Made by a program: the position numbers and the translations under genes. Below are positions 16,239-24,813 of a stretch of 64,000 bases of DNA, piece after piece. The notes beneath the pieces were generated by a model. That model had not been told where the DNA came from. It saw only the letters and a list, made by a program, of their open reading frames with translations, and made no database searches. Origin of the DNA: AP-16 sp963755055 (lineage in GTDB: Bacteria; Pseudomonadota; Alphaproteobacteria; Rhizobiales; Xanthobacteraceae); contig CAVWIS010000021.1 in the NCBI GenBank assembly GCA_963755055.1, positions 1 to 64,000 of the forward strand. The letters are read 5' to 3'. Every line of letters begins with the position of its first letter. Position 1 is the first letter of the stretch.

Positions 16239-17468
16239 CTATTCGGCCGCCAGCGCGCGGTCCTTGAAGTCCAGCCCGAGCCTTTCCCAGACGTCGACCA
16301 GCGCCTCGGCGAGACGGTCGATCAGCGCGTCCTCGTGATAGGGCGTGGGCGTGATCCGCAGCCGCTCGGTGCCCCGGGCCACCGTCGGATAGTTGATCGG
16401 CTGGATGTAGATGCCGTGCTCGGTGAGCAGCAGATCGCTTGCCGCCTTGCACTTTTCCGGGTCGCCGACCACCACGGGCACGATGTGGGTGTCGCTGAGC
16501 ATGACCGGCAGGGCGGCGGCGTTGAGCACCGCCTTAACGCGGGCGGCACGGTCCTGCTGGCGATCGCGCTCCCATTGCGAGGTCTTGAGATGGCGGATCG
16601 CCGCTGTCGCGGCGGCGCACACCGCCGGCGGCAGCGCGGTGGTGAAGATGAAGCCCGCCGCGTACGACCTGACCGCGTCCACCACGTTGGCGCTCGCCGC
16701 GATATAGCCGCCGAGGCAGCCGAACGCCTTGGCGAGCGTGCCCTCGATGACGTCGATGCGGTGCATGGTGTTGTCGCGCGCCGCCACCCCGGCTCCCGCC
16801 GGTCCGTACATGCCGACGGCGTGGACCTCGTCGCAATAGGTCATCGCGCCGTAGCGCTCGGCGAGATCGCAGATGCGGGCGAGCGGGGCGACGTCGCCGC
16901 CCATCGAGTACAGGCTCTCGAACACGATCAGCTTCGGTCGGCCCGGCGAGGCCGCGCGCAGCAGCTGCTCGAGATGCTCGACGTCGTTATGGCGCCACAC
17001 CACCTTCTCGACGCCCGACTGGCGGACGCCCTCGATCATCGAGTTGTGGTTCATCGCGTCGGACAGGATCAGGCAATCCGGCAGCAACTTGGCGATCGTC
17101 GAGATGCCGGTCTGGTTCGACACGTAGCCCGACGTGAACACCAGCGCCGCCTCCTTGCCGTGAAGGTCGGCGAGCTCGCGCTCGAGCTCCACCAGCGGAT
17201 GGTTGGTTCCCGAGATGTTGCGGGTGCCGCCGGCGCCGGTCCCCATGCGGGTCGCGGTCTCGATCATGGCGCCGATCACTTTTGGATGCTGGCCCATGCC
17301 GAGATAGTCGTTCGAGCACCAGATCACCACGTCGCGAGGGCCGTCCGGCGAATGCCAGATCGCATGGGGAAAACGTCCGGCGATGCGCTCGAGATCGGCG
17401 AACACGCGGTAGCGCCGCTCTTCCCGTAGACGCCCGATGGCGTCGGCGAAAAAGTCGTCGTAGTTCAT
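16239..17468 (-). CDS. hemA: 5-aminolevulinate synthase
   Basis: A 409-residue PLP enzyme that joins glycine and succinyl-CoA, the C4 entry to haem typical of Alphaproteobacteria. The PLP lysine is Lys247 (EGTLAKAFGCLGGY), with Asp213/His216 in YCDEVHAVG; the start CSNDYLGMGQHPKV and GTRNISGTNHPLVELE are ALAS signatures that separate it from related alpha-oxoamine synthases. ATG 17468 has GGGGAG upstream. An FNR/FixK-like site lies at 17600-17613, so microaerobic activation together with hemN is likely. Confidence 0.96.
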   Translation of the reverse strand: MNYDDFFADAIGRLREERRYRVFADLERIAGRFPHAIWHSPDGPRDVVIWCSNDYLGMGQHPKVIGAMIETATRMGTGAGGTRNISGTNHPLVELERELADLHGKEAALVFTSGYVSNQTGISTIAKLLPDCLILSDAMNHNSMIEGVRQSGVEKVVWRHNDVEHLEQLLRAASPGRPKLIVFESLYSMGGDVAPLARICDLAERYGAMTYCDEVHAVGMYGPAGAGVAARDNTMHRIDVIEGTLAKAFGCLGGYIAASANVVDAVRSYAAGFIFTTALPPAVCAAATAAIRHLKTSQWERDRQQDRAARVKAVLNAAALPVMLSDTHIVPVVVGDPEKCKAASDLLLTEHGIYIQPINYPTVARGTERLRITPTPYHEDALIDRLAEALVDVWERLGLDFKDRALAAE

Positions 17469-17599
17469 CGATCCGGTCTCCCCGCCTGAAACGCGATGCC
17501 CGCCCAACGGCGCACCACCTCACCCGCCTCAGCTACGGATTTAGCGGCGTTTCGTTTCGTTTGTCGAGACGATATTCGCCGCAGCACCCGTGCGGCTCC

Positions 17600-17613
17600 T
17601 TGACAATGATCAA
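17600..17613. promoter_or_regulatory. FNR/FixK-type box upstream of hemA
   Basis: TTGACAATGATCAA matches TTGAT-N4-ATCAA at nine of ten fixed positions. Centre ~138 bases before the hemA ATG; a class II start would fall near 17565 and leave a ~97-base leader. Confidence 0.65.
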
Positions 17614-18088
17614 TTGGTCGCGGCGGAGACCGGCGACCGTCCGTTCGATGGGCCAGAGGGAGCAAGGGCTCGACGGCCGGAGGGGGAATCCGGCGAAAGT
17701 CATTGTTCCGATTGCGCGACGGGCAGGGCCCTGTCGCCAGCAACGGCCGCCTGAGAACGGTCCCGATCAACATCCACGGGGCAAGCCAGGAGCGACCGGG
17801 ACCGTCCGGCCGGGCGACTAACAAACCCCCTCCCGACCCTCCGGCTATACTGAGCGATTATGTCGCAGACAGGGTCTTTTTGGGATGTTGGCCGCCCGAT
17901 TCGGAGAAGGGACTGCGGCAAATCGCGATCGGGCTTCGAATTTCCGCCACATCCCGTATGGTAAACCAAATGCATCGTGCCCCCGGTGGGCCTGCGCTCC
18001 GGCGCCGAATGACGGCCATGTCCGCCGCATGATGCGCCAAGGAGCGCAAGGCTGCTTGTCTCGAACCCGCAAGACCCTTCACCGCGTC
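17614..18088. other. Intergenic between hemA promoter and hydrolase gene
   Basis: About 475 bases without a supported gene. The hydrolase frame is open back to 17885, but that part lacks signal-peptide or domain features and is treated as non-coding. Confidence 0.45.
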
Positions 18089-20023
18089 ATGGCTCGAATT
18101 CTCGTCGCCGCCGCGGCTTCCGTCATCCTTGGCATTGCCGCCCCAAACGTCGGCTCGGCCCAGGCTCCGGACGCCGCCGACGCGCGGCCGCCTGGCGCGG
18201 CCGGGTTGCGGATCGAGTGGGAGGTCAAGAATCGCTTCCGACTGTTCCGGGATGAACGGGATTTTCAGCGCCAGGTCGCCGCCTATCGGGCCGACGGCGT
18301 CAGCGGCGCCGAGGCCAGGCTCGCCAAGGCGAGCGACGGGCTCGGATGGGCGCGCGACGTGTCCCGCAACCTGTGCCTCGACGGCGCCGGACGCTTGACC
18401 GAATTCTGCGTGCGCGACGGCAGGCGGGAAGCCTATCTGGCACCCGTCGATCACCGCATCTCGGCGATCGTCGCCGACGCGCCCCCCGGCACGACCTGCG
18501 CCTGGACCTTCGACGACGGCGCCCAGCCCACCCAGCAGGCGAGCGAGGCCTGCGACCGCGAGGTGACGCTGTGGGTGCGCTACGGGCGGACCACCAAGGC
18601 GACGGTCGAGATCGCGCTGGCCGACCAGACGCCCGAATACGCGACGGCGGAGATCGCGGTCCGCGACCTGCTGATCGCCGGCATCGGCAATTCGATCGCG
18701 TCCGGGGAAGGCAATCCGGACCGGCCGATCAGGCTGTCCGACGACGGCTTCTGCTTCCGGCGCACCCTGGGGGGCGGCAGCAGCGAATATTTCCGCCCCG
18801 CGCGCGCCGGGTTCCGCGGCTCGCGCGCCTGTACGACGGGGGCGGAGATCACCAGGGCCGACGGCGAGTGGTCGCGCTACGGCGCCGGCTGGATCAACCC
18901 CGGCTGCCATCGCTCGCTCTATGGCTACCAGATGCGCACCGCCCTCGAGCTGGCGGTCGAGTACCCGCATATCGCGGTGACCTTCATTCCGCTCGGCTGC
19001 TCGGGAGCCTCGATCGAGCACGGCATACTGGCCGAGCAGCGTGCCTCCGACGTCGATTGCCGCGGAAGGGCGGCATCCTGCTCCACCACGGCGCCCGGCC
19101 AGATCGCCGAGCTGCGCGCCGCGCTTGCGCTCGCGCACCGTTCCCAGCCCGACCGCAATCTCGACGTCGTGCTCCTCACCATCGGGGCCAATGACATCAG
19201 GTTCTCCGGGCTGGTCGCCAATGTGATCATCGAGCCGGGGGCCGAGCGCACCCTGTTCGATCGTGCCGGCCGGCTCGCCACGGTGGAGGATGCGCAGCGG
19301 ATTCTCGCCACCGACCTTCCGGCGAATTTCGTGCGACTGCGCGCCGCGCTGAAGCCCCTGGTCGGGGGCGACCTTTCGCGCGTGGTCTATGTGAGCTACG
19401 GCCATCCGGCGCTGCAGTCCGGCGGCACGCCGTGCCCGGGCGGCCGCGCCGGTTTCGATATCCATCCGGCCTTTTCGGTGGACGCCGACCGGCTGCGCCA
19501 GACTGCCGATTTCGTCAGCGAGCAGTTTTTTCCTCGCCTCAAGGCGCTCGCGCTCTGCGGCTCGGGGATTCTGTGCCGCGAGCCGGCGACCGATCGCATG
19601 TCCTTCGTCGACGCCCACCAGCGTGCGTTTGCCGACCATGGTTTCTGTGCGCATGCCGACACCGATCCGGATTTCGACAAGGAATGCTTTTCGGCGACCG
19701 GCGCGAGCTTCCAGGACGATCCCGCCGAGGCTGCGACCGATCCGCTGGTGTGCGAGCACGTGGCCACCGAGTTCCGCCCGTACGCGCCGCGCAGCCGGTG
19801 GATCAGAACCGCCAATGACAGCTACTTCGCCGCCATGACGTATCCGCTCGGCCTGCCGGCCCTGGTGCAGCCCAGCGACATCCACGATGCGATCTGGGGC
19901 ATTGCCAGCGCGCTCTATGGCGGCGCCGTGCACCCGACCGCGGAAGGGCACGCTGCGATGGCGGACGCGGCACTTCCGGCGGTGCGCCAAGTGCTCGGCC
20001 TGACGGCGCCGACGGAGCCCTGA
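18089..20023 (+). CDS. Secreted SGNH/GDSL-type hydrolase
   Basis: A 644-residue exported protein with signal peptide MARILVAAAASVILGIAAP and cleavage near AQA. After a ~190-residue N-terminal domain comes block I as GIGNSIASGEGNPDRP, where the usual GDS is GNS; block III is TIGANDIRF and the catalytic Asp/His block is VHPTAEGHAAMAD near the C terminus. Many cysteines (for example FCFRR, GCHRS, DCRGRAASC) imply disulphides. It therefore looks like an esterase/lipase-like SGNH enzyme with an unusually long insert. An earlier ATG pair at 18029/18032 would add a longer basic n-region. It stands alone. Confidence 0.7.
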   Translation: MARILVAAAASVILGIAAPNVGSAQAPDAADARPPGAAGLRIEWEVKNRFRLFRDERDFQRQVAAYRADGVSGAEARLAKASDGLGWARDVSRNLCLDGAGRLTEFCVRDGRREAYLAPVDHRISAIVADAPPGTTCAWTFDDGAQPTQQASEACDREVTLWVRYGRTTKATVEIALADQTPEYATAEIAVRDLLIAGIGNSIASGEGNPDRPIRLSDDGFCFRRTLGGGSSEYFRPARAGFRGSRACTTGAEITRADGEWSRYGAGWINPGCHRSLYGYQMRTALELAVEYPHIAVTFIPLGCSGASIEHGILAEQRASDVDCRGRAASCSTTAPGQIAELRAALALAHRSQPDRNLDVVLLTIGANDIRFSGLVANVIIEPGAERTLFDRAGRLATVEDAQRILATDLPANFVRLRAALKPLVGGDLSRVVYVSYGHPALQSGGTPCPGGRAGFDIHPAFSVDADRLRQTADFVSEQFFPRLKALALCGSGILCREPATDRMSFVDAHQRAFADHGFCAHADTDPDFDKECFSATGASFQDDPAEAATDPLVCEHVATEFRPYAPRSRWIRTANDSYFAAMTYPLGLPALVQPSDIHDAIWGIASALYGGAVHPTAEGHAAMADAALPAVRQVLGLTAPTEP

Positions 20024-20088
20024 GTCCCGGCCTTTCCAAACCTCGTCCACGGTTCCACCAGCAAGACACCGTCAACGGCAGGCCGCGG

Positions 20089-20178
20089 TCAATGGGGGAC
20101 GGTCGGAGGCGTGCCCAGCACGACGGCAGTCAGGAAGATCAGGGCGGCCAGCGCCGCGGCGAATGACACGATGAGCAT
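20089..20178 (-). CDS. Possible 29-residue membrane miniprotein
   Basis: The frame encodes one hydrophobic helix (MLIVSFAAALAALIFLTAVV) and a short polar tail ending in PPTVPH. AGGA lies eight bases before the ATG. Position between the hydrolase and the LysR gene, with no other gene there, makes it plausible. A chance frame cannot be excluded. Confidence 0.35.
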   Translation of the reverse strand: MLIVSFAAALAALIFLTAVVLGTPPTVPH

Positions 20179-20345
20179 GGCGGTTGTCCTGTGACCGTTT
20201 GCGGGGTTCCGGCGTGCGCCCAAGATGGGTCCGCTGAGGCCGCCGCATAACGGCCGGAGCCCGGAATGGACTTTCGCCTGACGTCAAATAATGCGCCCGG
20301 AAGCGCCAACGCGCGTTGCCGCTGAGCGCTGCCGCCGGATGAGGT

Positions 20346-21266
20346 TCAGGCGGCGCGCGGGATCTGCAACTGGATCCACATCGGGTCCTCGCGAAAATGC
20401 CGCGCCAGGAGATCGATGAAGCTGCGCACCTTGGCGGACAGGCGATGCCGATGCGGATAGACCGCCAGGATGGAGAATTCGGTCGGCAGATAATCGGTCA
20501 GCACCGGGATCAAGCGGCCGGCGCGGATCTCGTCGGCGACCTGGAAGCTCATCGTCGCCAGTAGCCCCTGGCCGCACAGCGCGGCGAGGCGCAGAGCCAC
20601 GGCGCTGTTGCTGCGCAGGTTGCCCGACACCGGCACGCGTAGCTCGCCGTCGGGCCCGCTGAAGCGCCATTCGCTTCCCCACGGAGACTGCGAGAATATC
20701 AAACAATTGTGATGCGCGAGGTCGAGCGGATGCTGCGGGGTTCCGCGTGCCGCCAGATATTCCGGAGCGCCGCACACGACGAAGCGATAGGTCGCCAGGC
20801 TGCGGGCGATCAGGTTCGAATCCGGGACCGGGGTGACGCGGATCGACAGATCGAATCCTTCCTCGACGAGATCCACCATGCGGTCGCTGATCACCATCTC
20901 GACTCCGACGTCGGGATGTTGCTCGACATACCGGCTGATCACCGGGCCGATGAATGGCGGCATGACGATCGAGGTATTGAGCCGCAGCGTGCCCCGCGGG
21001 GTCGACTGCAACACCTGCGCAATCTGGTCGGCATCGTCGAGCTCGGCGAGAATCTGCACGCAGCGCTCGTAATAGGCCTGTCCGACCTCGGTCAGGCCGA
21101 CCCGCCGCGTGCTGCGATTGAGCAGGCGCACGCCGAGCCGCTCCTCGAGCGCCTGGATGTGGGTGGTGACCATGCTCGGGGACATGTGGAGAGCCCGGGC
21201 CGCGGCGGAAAACCCGCCGTTGTCGACCACCTTCACGAAGGCCGTCATGCTGGTTAGGCGATCCAT
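20346..21266 (-). CDS. LysR family transcriptional regulator
   Basis: A 306-residue LysR protein: winged helix-turn-helix at 1-60 (MTAFVKVVDNGGFSAAARAL, SPSMVTTHIQALEERLGVRLL) and a periplasmic-binding-like effector domain with the RGTLRLNTSIVMPPFIG start. It is closest in pattern to the common orphan LysR group with IQIP-type C termini. No divergent target sits directly next to it; the nearest gene on the other strand starts at 21711. Effector unknown. Confidence 0.88.
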   Translation of the reverse strand: MDRLTSMTAFVKVVDNGGFSAAARALHMSPSMVTTHIQALEERLGVRLLNRSTRRVGLTEVGQAYYERCVQILAELDDADQIAQVLQSTPRGTLRLNTSIVMPPFIGPVISRYVEQHPDVGVEMVISDRMVDLVEEGFDLSIRVTPVPDSNLIARSLATYRFVVCGAPEYLAARGTPQHPLDLAHHNCLIFSQSPWGSEWRFSGPDGELRVPVSGNLRSNSAVALRLAALCGQGLLATMSFQVADEIRAGRLIPVLTDYLPTEFSILAVYPHRHRLSAKVRSFIDLLARHFREDPMWIQLQIPRAA

Positions 21267-21710
21267 GAAAAAATCCCTGCCGTAGAGCCCCGCGCGACCT
21301 ATTCATTGTTTGGCTGCACCGCAATATCCCTTGGCCGGCGTGGGGGGCAACGGGCGGTCACGACGGATCACAAATAGTTGTGCCGCAGGGCCGGCGCCCG
21401 CCCGCTCGCAGCGCCCGGCGGACGGGTGAGGTCGATACCTCTCCCCCGATGGTGGTCGACGCCGCTATTGTTCGGTTCAGCCAAACACTGCGTTATCTCC
21501 GGACGCGATTGTCGAGCCCCTTCGGCGTGACCATCTGCATACCGGAACGAAGCGCATCTACCGTCTGCCGCGATGGAATGGCTGCTTGAACCCGCGGAAC
21601 TTGCCGAGAGCGGCGGACGTTGATGTGTCGCCAGCGAGGGCGTGCGCGGACCGGGCGCATCGAGCCGTCGCGGACACGCTCGCGTTCATGGGGGGTCGGA
21701 GGTCTGTGCC
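21267..21710. other. Intergenic, no gene seen
   Basis: About 440 bases upstream of the LysR gene and of the small membrane protein. I see no supported coding frame; it should hold the divergent promoters. Confidence 0.45.
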
Positions 21711-21974
21711 ATGAACCTGGATTATCGGGAAGTGCTCGTCTGTCTGGTCACCATCGTGGCCATCGCGGCGGCCACCATCGTTGCGGTCGGCGCGGTTGCC
21801 ACATATTCGTACATCGTCCATACCACGTCACCGGCCCGCGAGGCCGCCTACCGGACGCCGACCGTCCTGGCGTCGTCGATCGACCCGTGCATGGACCTCG
21901 TGGCGGCACAATCGCCGACATCGCCGGCGGATTCCGGCCTGCAGTGCCCGATCTATCGCGTCGATCGCGGTTGA
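21711..21974 (+). CDS. Small single-span membrane protein, hypothetical
   Basis: An 87-residue protein with one N-terminal membrane helix (LVCLVTIVAIAAATIVAVGAV) and a ~45-residue polar tail holding two cysteines. GGAGG lies eight bases before ATG 21711, which supports translation and the choice of start. No recognised domain. Confidence 0.6.
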   Translation: MNLDYREVLVCLVTIVAIAAATIVAVGAVATYSYIVHTTSPAREAAYRTPTVLASSIDPCMDLVAAQSPTSPADSGLQCPIYRVDRG

Positions 21975-22169
21975 GCTGGATATAGTTCCCCGGACCGAAC
22001 GGTGTCCGCGCCATCACGACCGCCGCAAGGCGACCGGGACGAGCGCCCCACCTCCCATAGTACCAATTGCGCCCGGGCCGTGTGAGAATGCGGCTCCCCG
22101 CCGGCGTCACCGCCGGCGCGGCGGGAACCGGTCCTTGCGATCGGCCGGACCACGCAGGGAGCACCGTTC

Positions 22170-22844
22170 ATGCCGCAGGCGCAGCGGAGTCCGATCGAGT
22201 TCTACTACTGGACCACGCCGAACGGGTGGAAGGTCTCGATCATGCTGGAGGAATGCGGACTGCCCTATGTGGTCCGCCCGGTGAATATCGCCAAGCGCGA
22301 GCAGTTCGATCCGGCCTTCCTGGCGATCTCGCCCAACAACAAGATTCCCGCGATCGTCGATCCCGAGGGACCTGGAGGGCGGCCGATCTCGCTGTTCGAG
22401 TCGGGCGCGATCCTGCAATATCTCGGCCGCAAGACCGGGAAATTCTATCCCGCCGACGAGCGCACCAGGATCAGCGTCGACGAGTGGCTGTTCTGGCAGG
22501 TCAGCGGCCTCGGGCCGGCCGCTGCGCAGGCGCACCATTTCCGGCTGTTCGCGCCGGAAAAAATCCCCTATGCGATCGAGCGCTTCACCAATGAATGCAA
22601 GCGGCTCTATGGCGTGATGGACCGGCAGCTGGCGGGCCGCGCCTACCTGGCCGGCGACGACTATTCGATCGCCGACATCGCATCGATCGGCTGGGCTTCG
22701 GCCTGGGAGCGCCAGGGCCAGGATCCCAATCAGTTCGTGCACGTCAAGCGCTGGCTCGAGCAGGTCAAGGCCCGTCCGGCGGTCCGGCGGGGGCTCGCAC
22801 GTGCCGCCGAGCCCGGCCTGGTCACCCCCGGCGCGGGGGGGTGA
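22170..22844 (+). CDS. Glutathione S-transferase family protein (YfcG/YghU-like)
   Basis: A 224-residue two-domain GST. The thioredoxin-like N half has YYWTTPNGWKVSIMLEECGLPY, whose Thr-Pro-Asn is the active-site pattern of the Ure2p/YfcG/YghU disulphide-reducing group, and the glutathione-binding ISLFESGAILQYL. The helical C half has YLAGDDYSIADIASIGW. Cytosolic; likely glutathione-dependent disulphide or peroxide reduction. It converges on the amidase gene. Confidence 0.88.
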   Translation: MPQAQRSPIEFYYWTTPNGWKVSIMLEECGLPYVVRPVNIAKREQFDPAFLAISPNNKIPAIVDPEGPGGRPISLFESGAILQYLGRKTGKFYPADERTRISVDEWLFWQVSGLGPAAAQAHHFRLFAPEKIPYAIERFTNECKRLYGVMDRQLAGRAYLAGDDYSIADIASIGWASAWERQGQDPNQFVHVKRWLEQVKARPAVRRGLARAAEPGLVTPGAGG

Positions 22845-22919
22845 GGTCGGCTTGTCTGGATCGCGGCGACGGCATCTTGGTAAGGCCGATCGCCGCACCG
22901 TCACGACTGGACGATCGTC

Positions 22920-24311
22920 TCAGGGTTGGGGCCATGGTCGCGGCGGCGGCCGCAGCGTCTCGAACGCACGGGCGAGCCGGAGCACGCCGATGTCGTCGAA
23001 TCGATGCCCGACGATCTGCAGCCCGATCGGCAGGCCGTCCGCATCGTAGCCGGCGCAGATCGATGCCGCCGGCTGCTCCGACATGTTGAAGGCCACGGTG
23101 AAGCCGATATGCGGAAACGGCCGGTTCGGATCGTTGCCGGGGGCCGCGTGCTCGGCCGCATAGGCGGTCATCGGCGAGGTCGGGCTGATGAGAAAATCGA
23201 AGGGCTGGATCGCGGCGACGGCCTTCTCGCGCATCACCATGATGTCGTTGAAGCTGCGCACCGCGTCGACCGCGCTGAAACCCTCGGCGCGCCGGCACCA
23301 CGCGATGATGAAGGGCAGGATCCTGGCTTGGCGTTCGGCCGGGAGGAGTTCGATATCGGCGAGCAGACGCGCCGCGAAGAACCGGTCGAAGCCCGCAAGC
23401 AGGCTCTCGGAAAAAATCGGGCCGACCGGCTCGACGACGGCGCCGGCACGCTCGAAGAGCCTGGCGGCGGCTTCGATGGCCTGCTGCACGGCCGGCTGCG
23501 GCTTCGTCCCCATGCCGATGTCGAGCACCAGCCCGAGCTTCTTGCCCGTCGGGTCGCCCGCAAGCTCGCCCGGCCAGTCCCGGGTCTCGGGCGGCAGCGC
23601 CATGAAATCGCGCGCGTCGGGCCTCGCCAGTGCGGTCATCAGCAAGGCGCTGTCGGTGACCGTGCGGGTCATCGGGCCGGTGACGCGGCCCATATAGGGC
23701 GGGTGGATCGGGATGCGGCCGAGACTGGGCTTGAGGGCAAAAATCCCGTTGGCAGCCGCCGGCAGGCGCACCGATCCCCCGATGTCGGTGCCGAGCGCCA
23801 GCGGACCATAGCCGGCCGCAATGGCCGCTCCCGCGCCCGAGCTCGAGCCTGCGGAGTTGCGCGTGAGGTTCCACGGATTGCGGGTGATGCCATGGAAGCT
23901 GGAAAGGCCCGACGACAGCATGCCGAAGTCCGGCATCGTGGTCTTGCCGACGATGACGCAGCCCGCCTCGCGCACGCGGGCCGCCGGCGGGGCGTCGGCC
24001 GTCGCCGGGGTCAGGTCGGCCGAGGCGGCTCCGAGCGGCATCGGCGTACCCTTCACGGCGATGTTGTCCTTGATGGTGATCGGAACGCCGTCGATGGCAC
24101 TCAAGGGCGCATGCTCGCGCCAGCGCCGCTCCGACGCGGCGGCCTGCGCGAGCGCGCCCTCGGCATCGGTGATGTACATGGCGTTGATCTTGCTCTCCCA
24201 GGCGGTGAGGCGCTCGAGCACCGCGCGGGTCACCTCGACCGGCGACAGCGTCCCGGCCCGATAGGCGGCGGAGAGCTCCTGGGCGGTGAGGTCGTGAAGC
24301 GCGCTCGTCAT
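22920..24311 (-). CDS. Amidase signature enzyme
   Basis: A 463-residue amidase of the Ser-cisSer-Lys class. The triad is visible as Lys81 (ITIKDNIAVKG), the cis-serine in NSAGSSSGAG (~153-160) and Ser180 (GTDIGGSVRLPAA). ATG 24311 has GGAGAG seven bases ahead; the longer open frame to 24641 lacks homology-like sequence. Such enzymes hydrolyse amides or, as GatA relatives, transfer ammonia; absence of gatB/gatC nearby argues for a catabolic amidase. Confidence 0.88.
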   Translation of the reverse strand: MTSALHDLTAQELSAAYRAGTLSPVEVTRAVLERLTAWESKINAMYITDAEGALAQAAASERRWREHAPLSAIDGVPITIKDNIAVKGTPMPLGAASADLTPATADAPPAARVREAGCVIVGKTTMPDFGMLSSGLSSFHGITRNPWNLTRNSAGSSSGAGAAIAAGYGPLALGTDIGGSVRLPAAANGIFALKPSLGRIPIHPPYMGRVTGPMTRTVTDSALLMTALARPDARDFMALPPETRDWPGELAGDPTGKKLGLVLDIGMGTKPQPAVQQAIEAAARLFERAGAVVEPVGPIFSESLLAGFDRFFAARLLADIELLPAERQARILPFIIAWCRRAEGFSAVDAVRSFNDIMVMREKAVAAIQPFDFLISPTSPMTAYAAEHAAPGNDPNRPFPHIGFTVAFNMSEQPAASICAGYDADGLPIGLQIVGHRFDDIGVLRLARAFETLRPPPRPWPQP

Positions 24312-24813
24312 TGGGTTCTCTCCGTTCCGCCCGCTTCGGACCGCGCGACCGGCGGGTCGCGAGGCTGAACCGGACGGCCTGCGGCGATGAGGGGCGGCTG
24401 GGAGTTCCGTCGAATTGGGGCGCCATTGAACCATGTCCCGCCGGATGACGCCAACATGAGGGGCTGCCGCTTCCGCGCGGCGAGGGTGGCATTTGCGAGA
24501 GCCTGCGGGGGCACCGGAAAGAATCTTAAAGTTAATCGTTTTTTGTCTCGATAGCCCGGGCTCGGCCGATCCGCGGATCGCCGACCCGGATGGATATTCG
24601 AGCGCGAGCGCGGGAGTTCTTCGGGTTTCTTGCCGTTGCATCCGCCTGTCCCAGCGGAATGCGAGCGTTTTTCCTTATTCGCCGAACGTCTACTCCACTA
24701 TTACCACGGCCCCTGGAAGGTGTTGTGAGGCCAATTATGGCCAATAGCTGAAGGAAATCTTCATATTGGGCGGGTAGTGTGCGCTCACGTGTGTTCCCAG
24801 TGATGCGGCACCC
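24312..24813. other. Intergenic between amidase and GGDEF-EAL gene
   Basis: About 500 bases with no supported gene. An AT-rich stretch near 24525-24550 is the most promoter-like part. Confidence 0.45.

Noticed and set aside
17858..20050. 730-codon minus-strand frame opposite the SGNH hydrolase
   Set aside because: Shadow frame; the plus strand carries signal peptide and catalytic blocks.
20811..20835. GGTTCGAATCC-like tRNA T-arm motif
   Set aside because: Lies inside the LysR coding sequence and no cloverleaf can be drawn around it.
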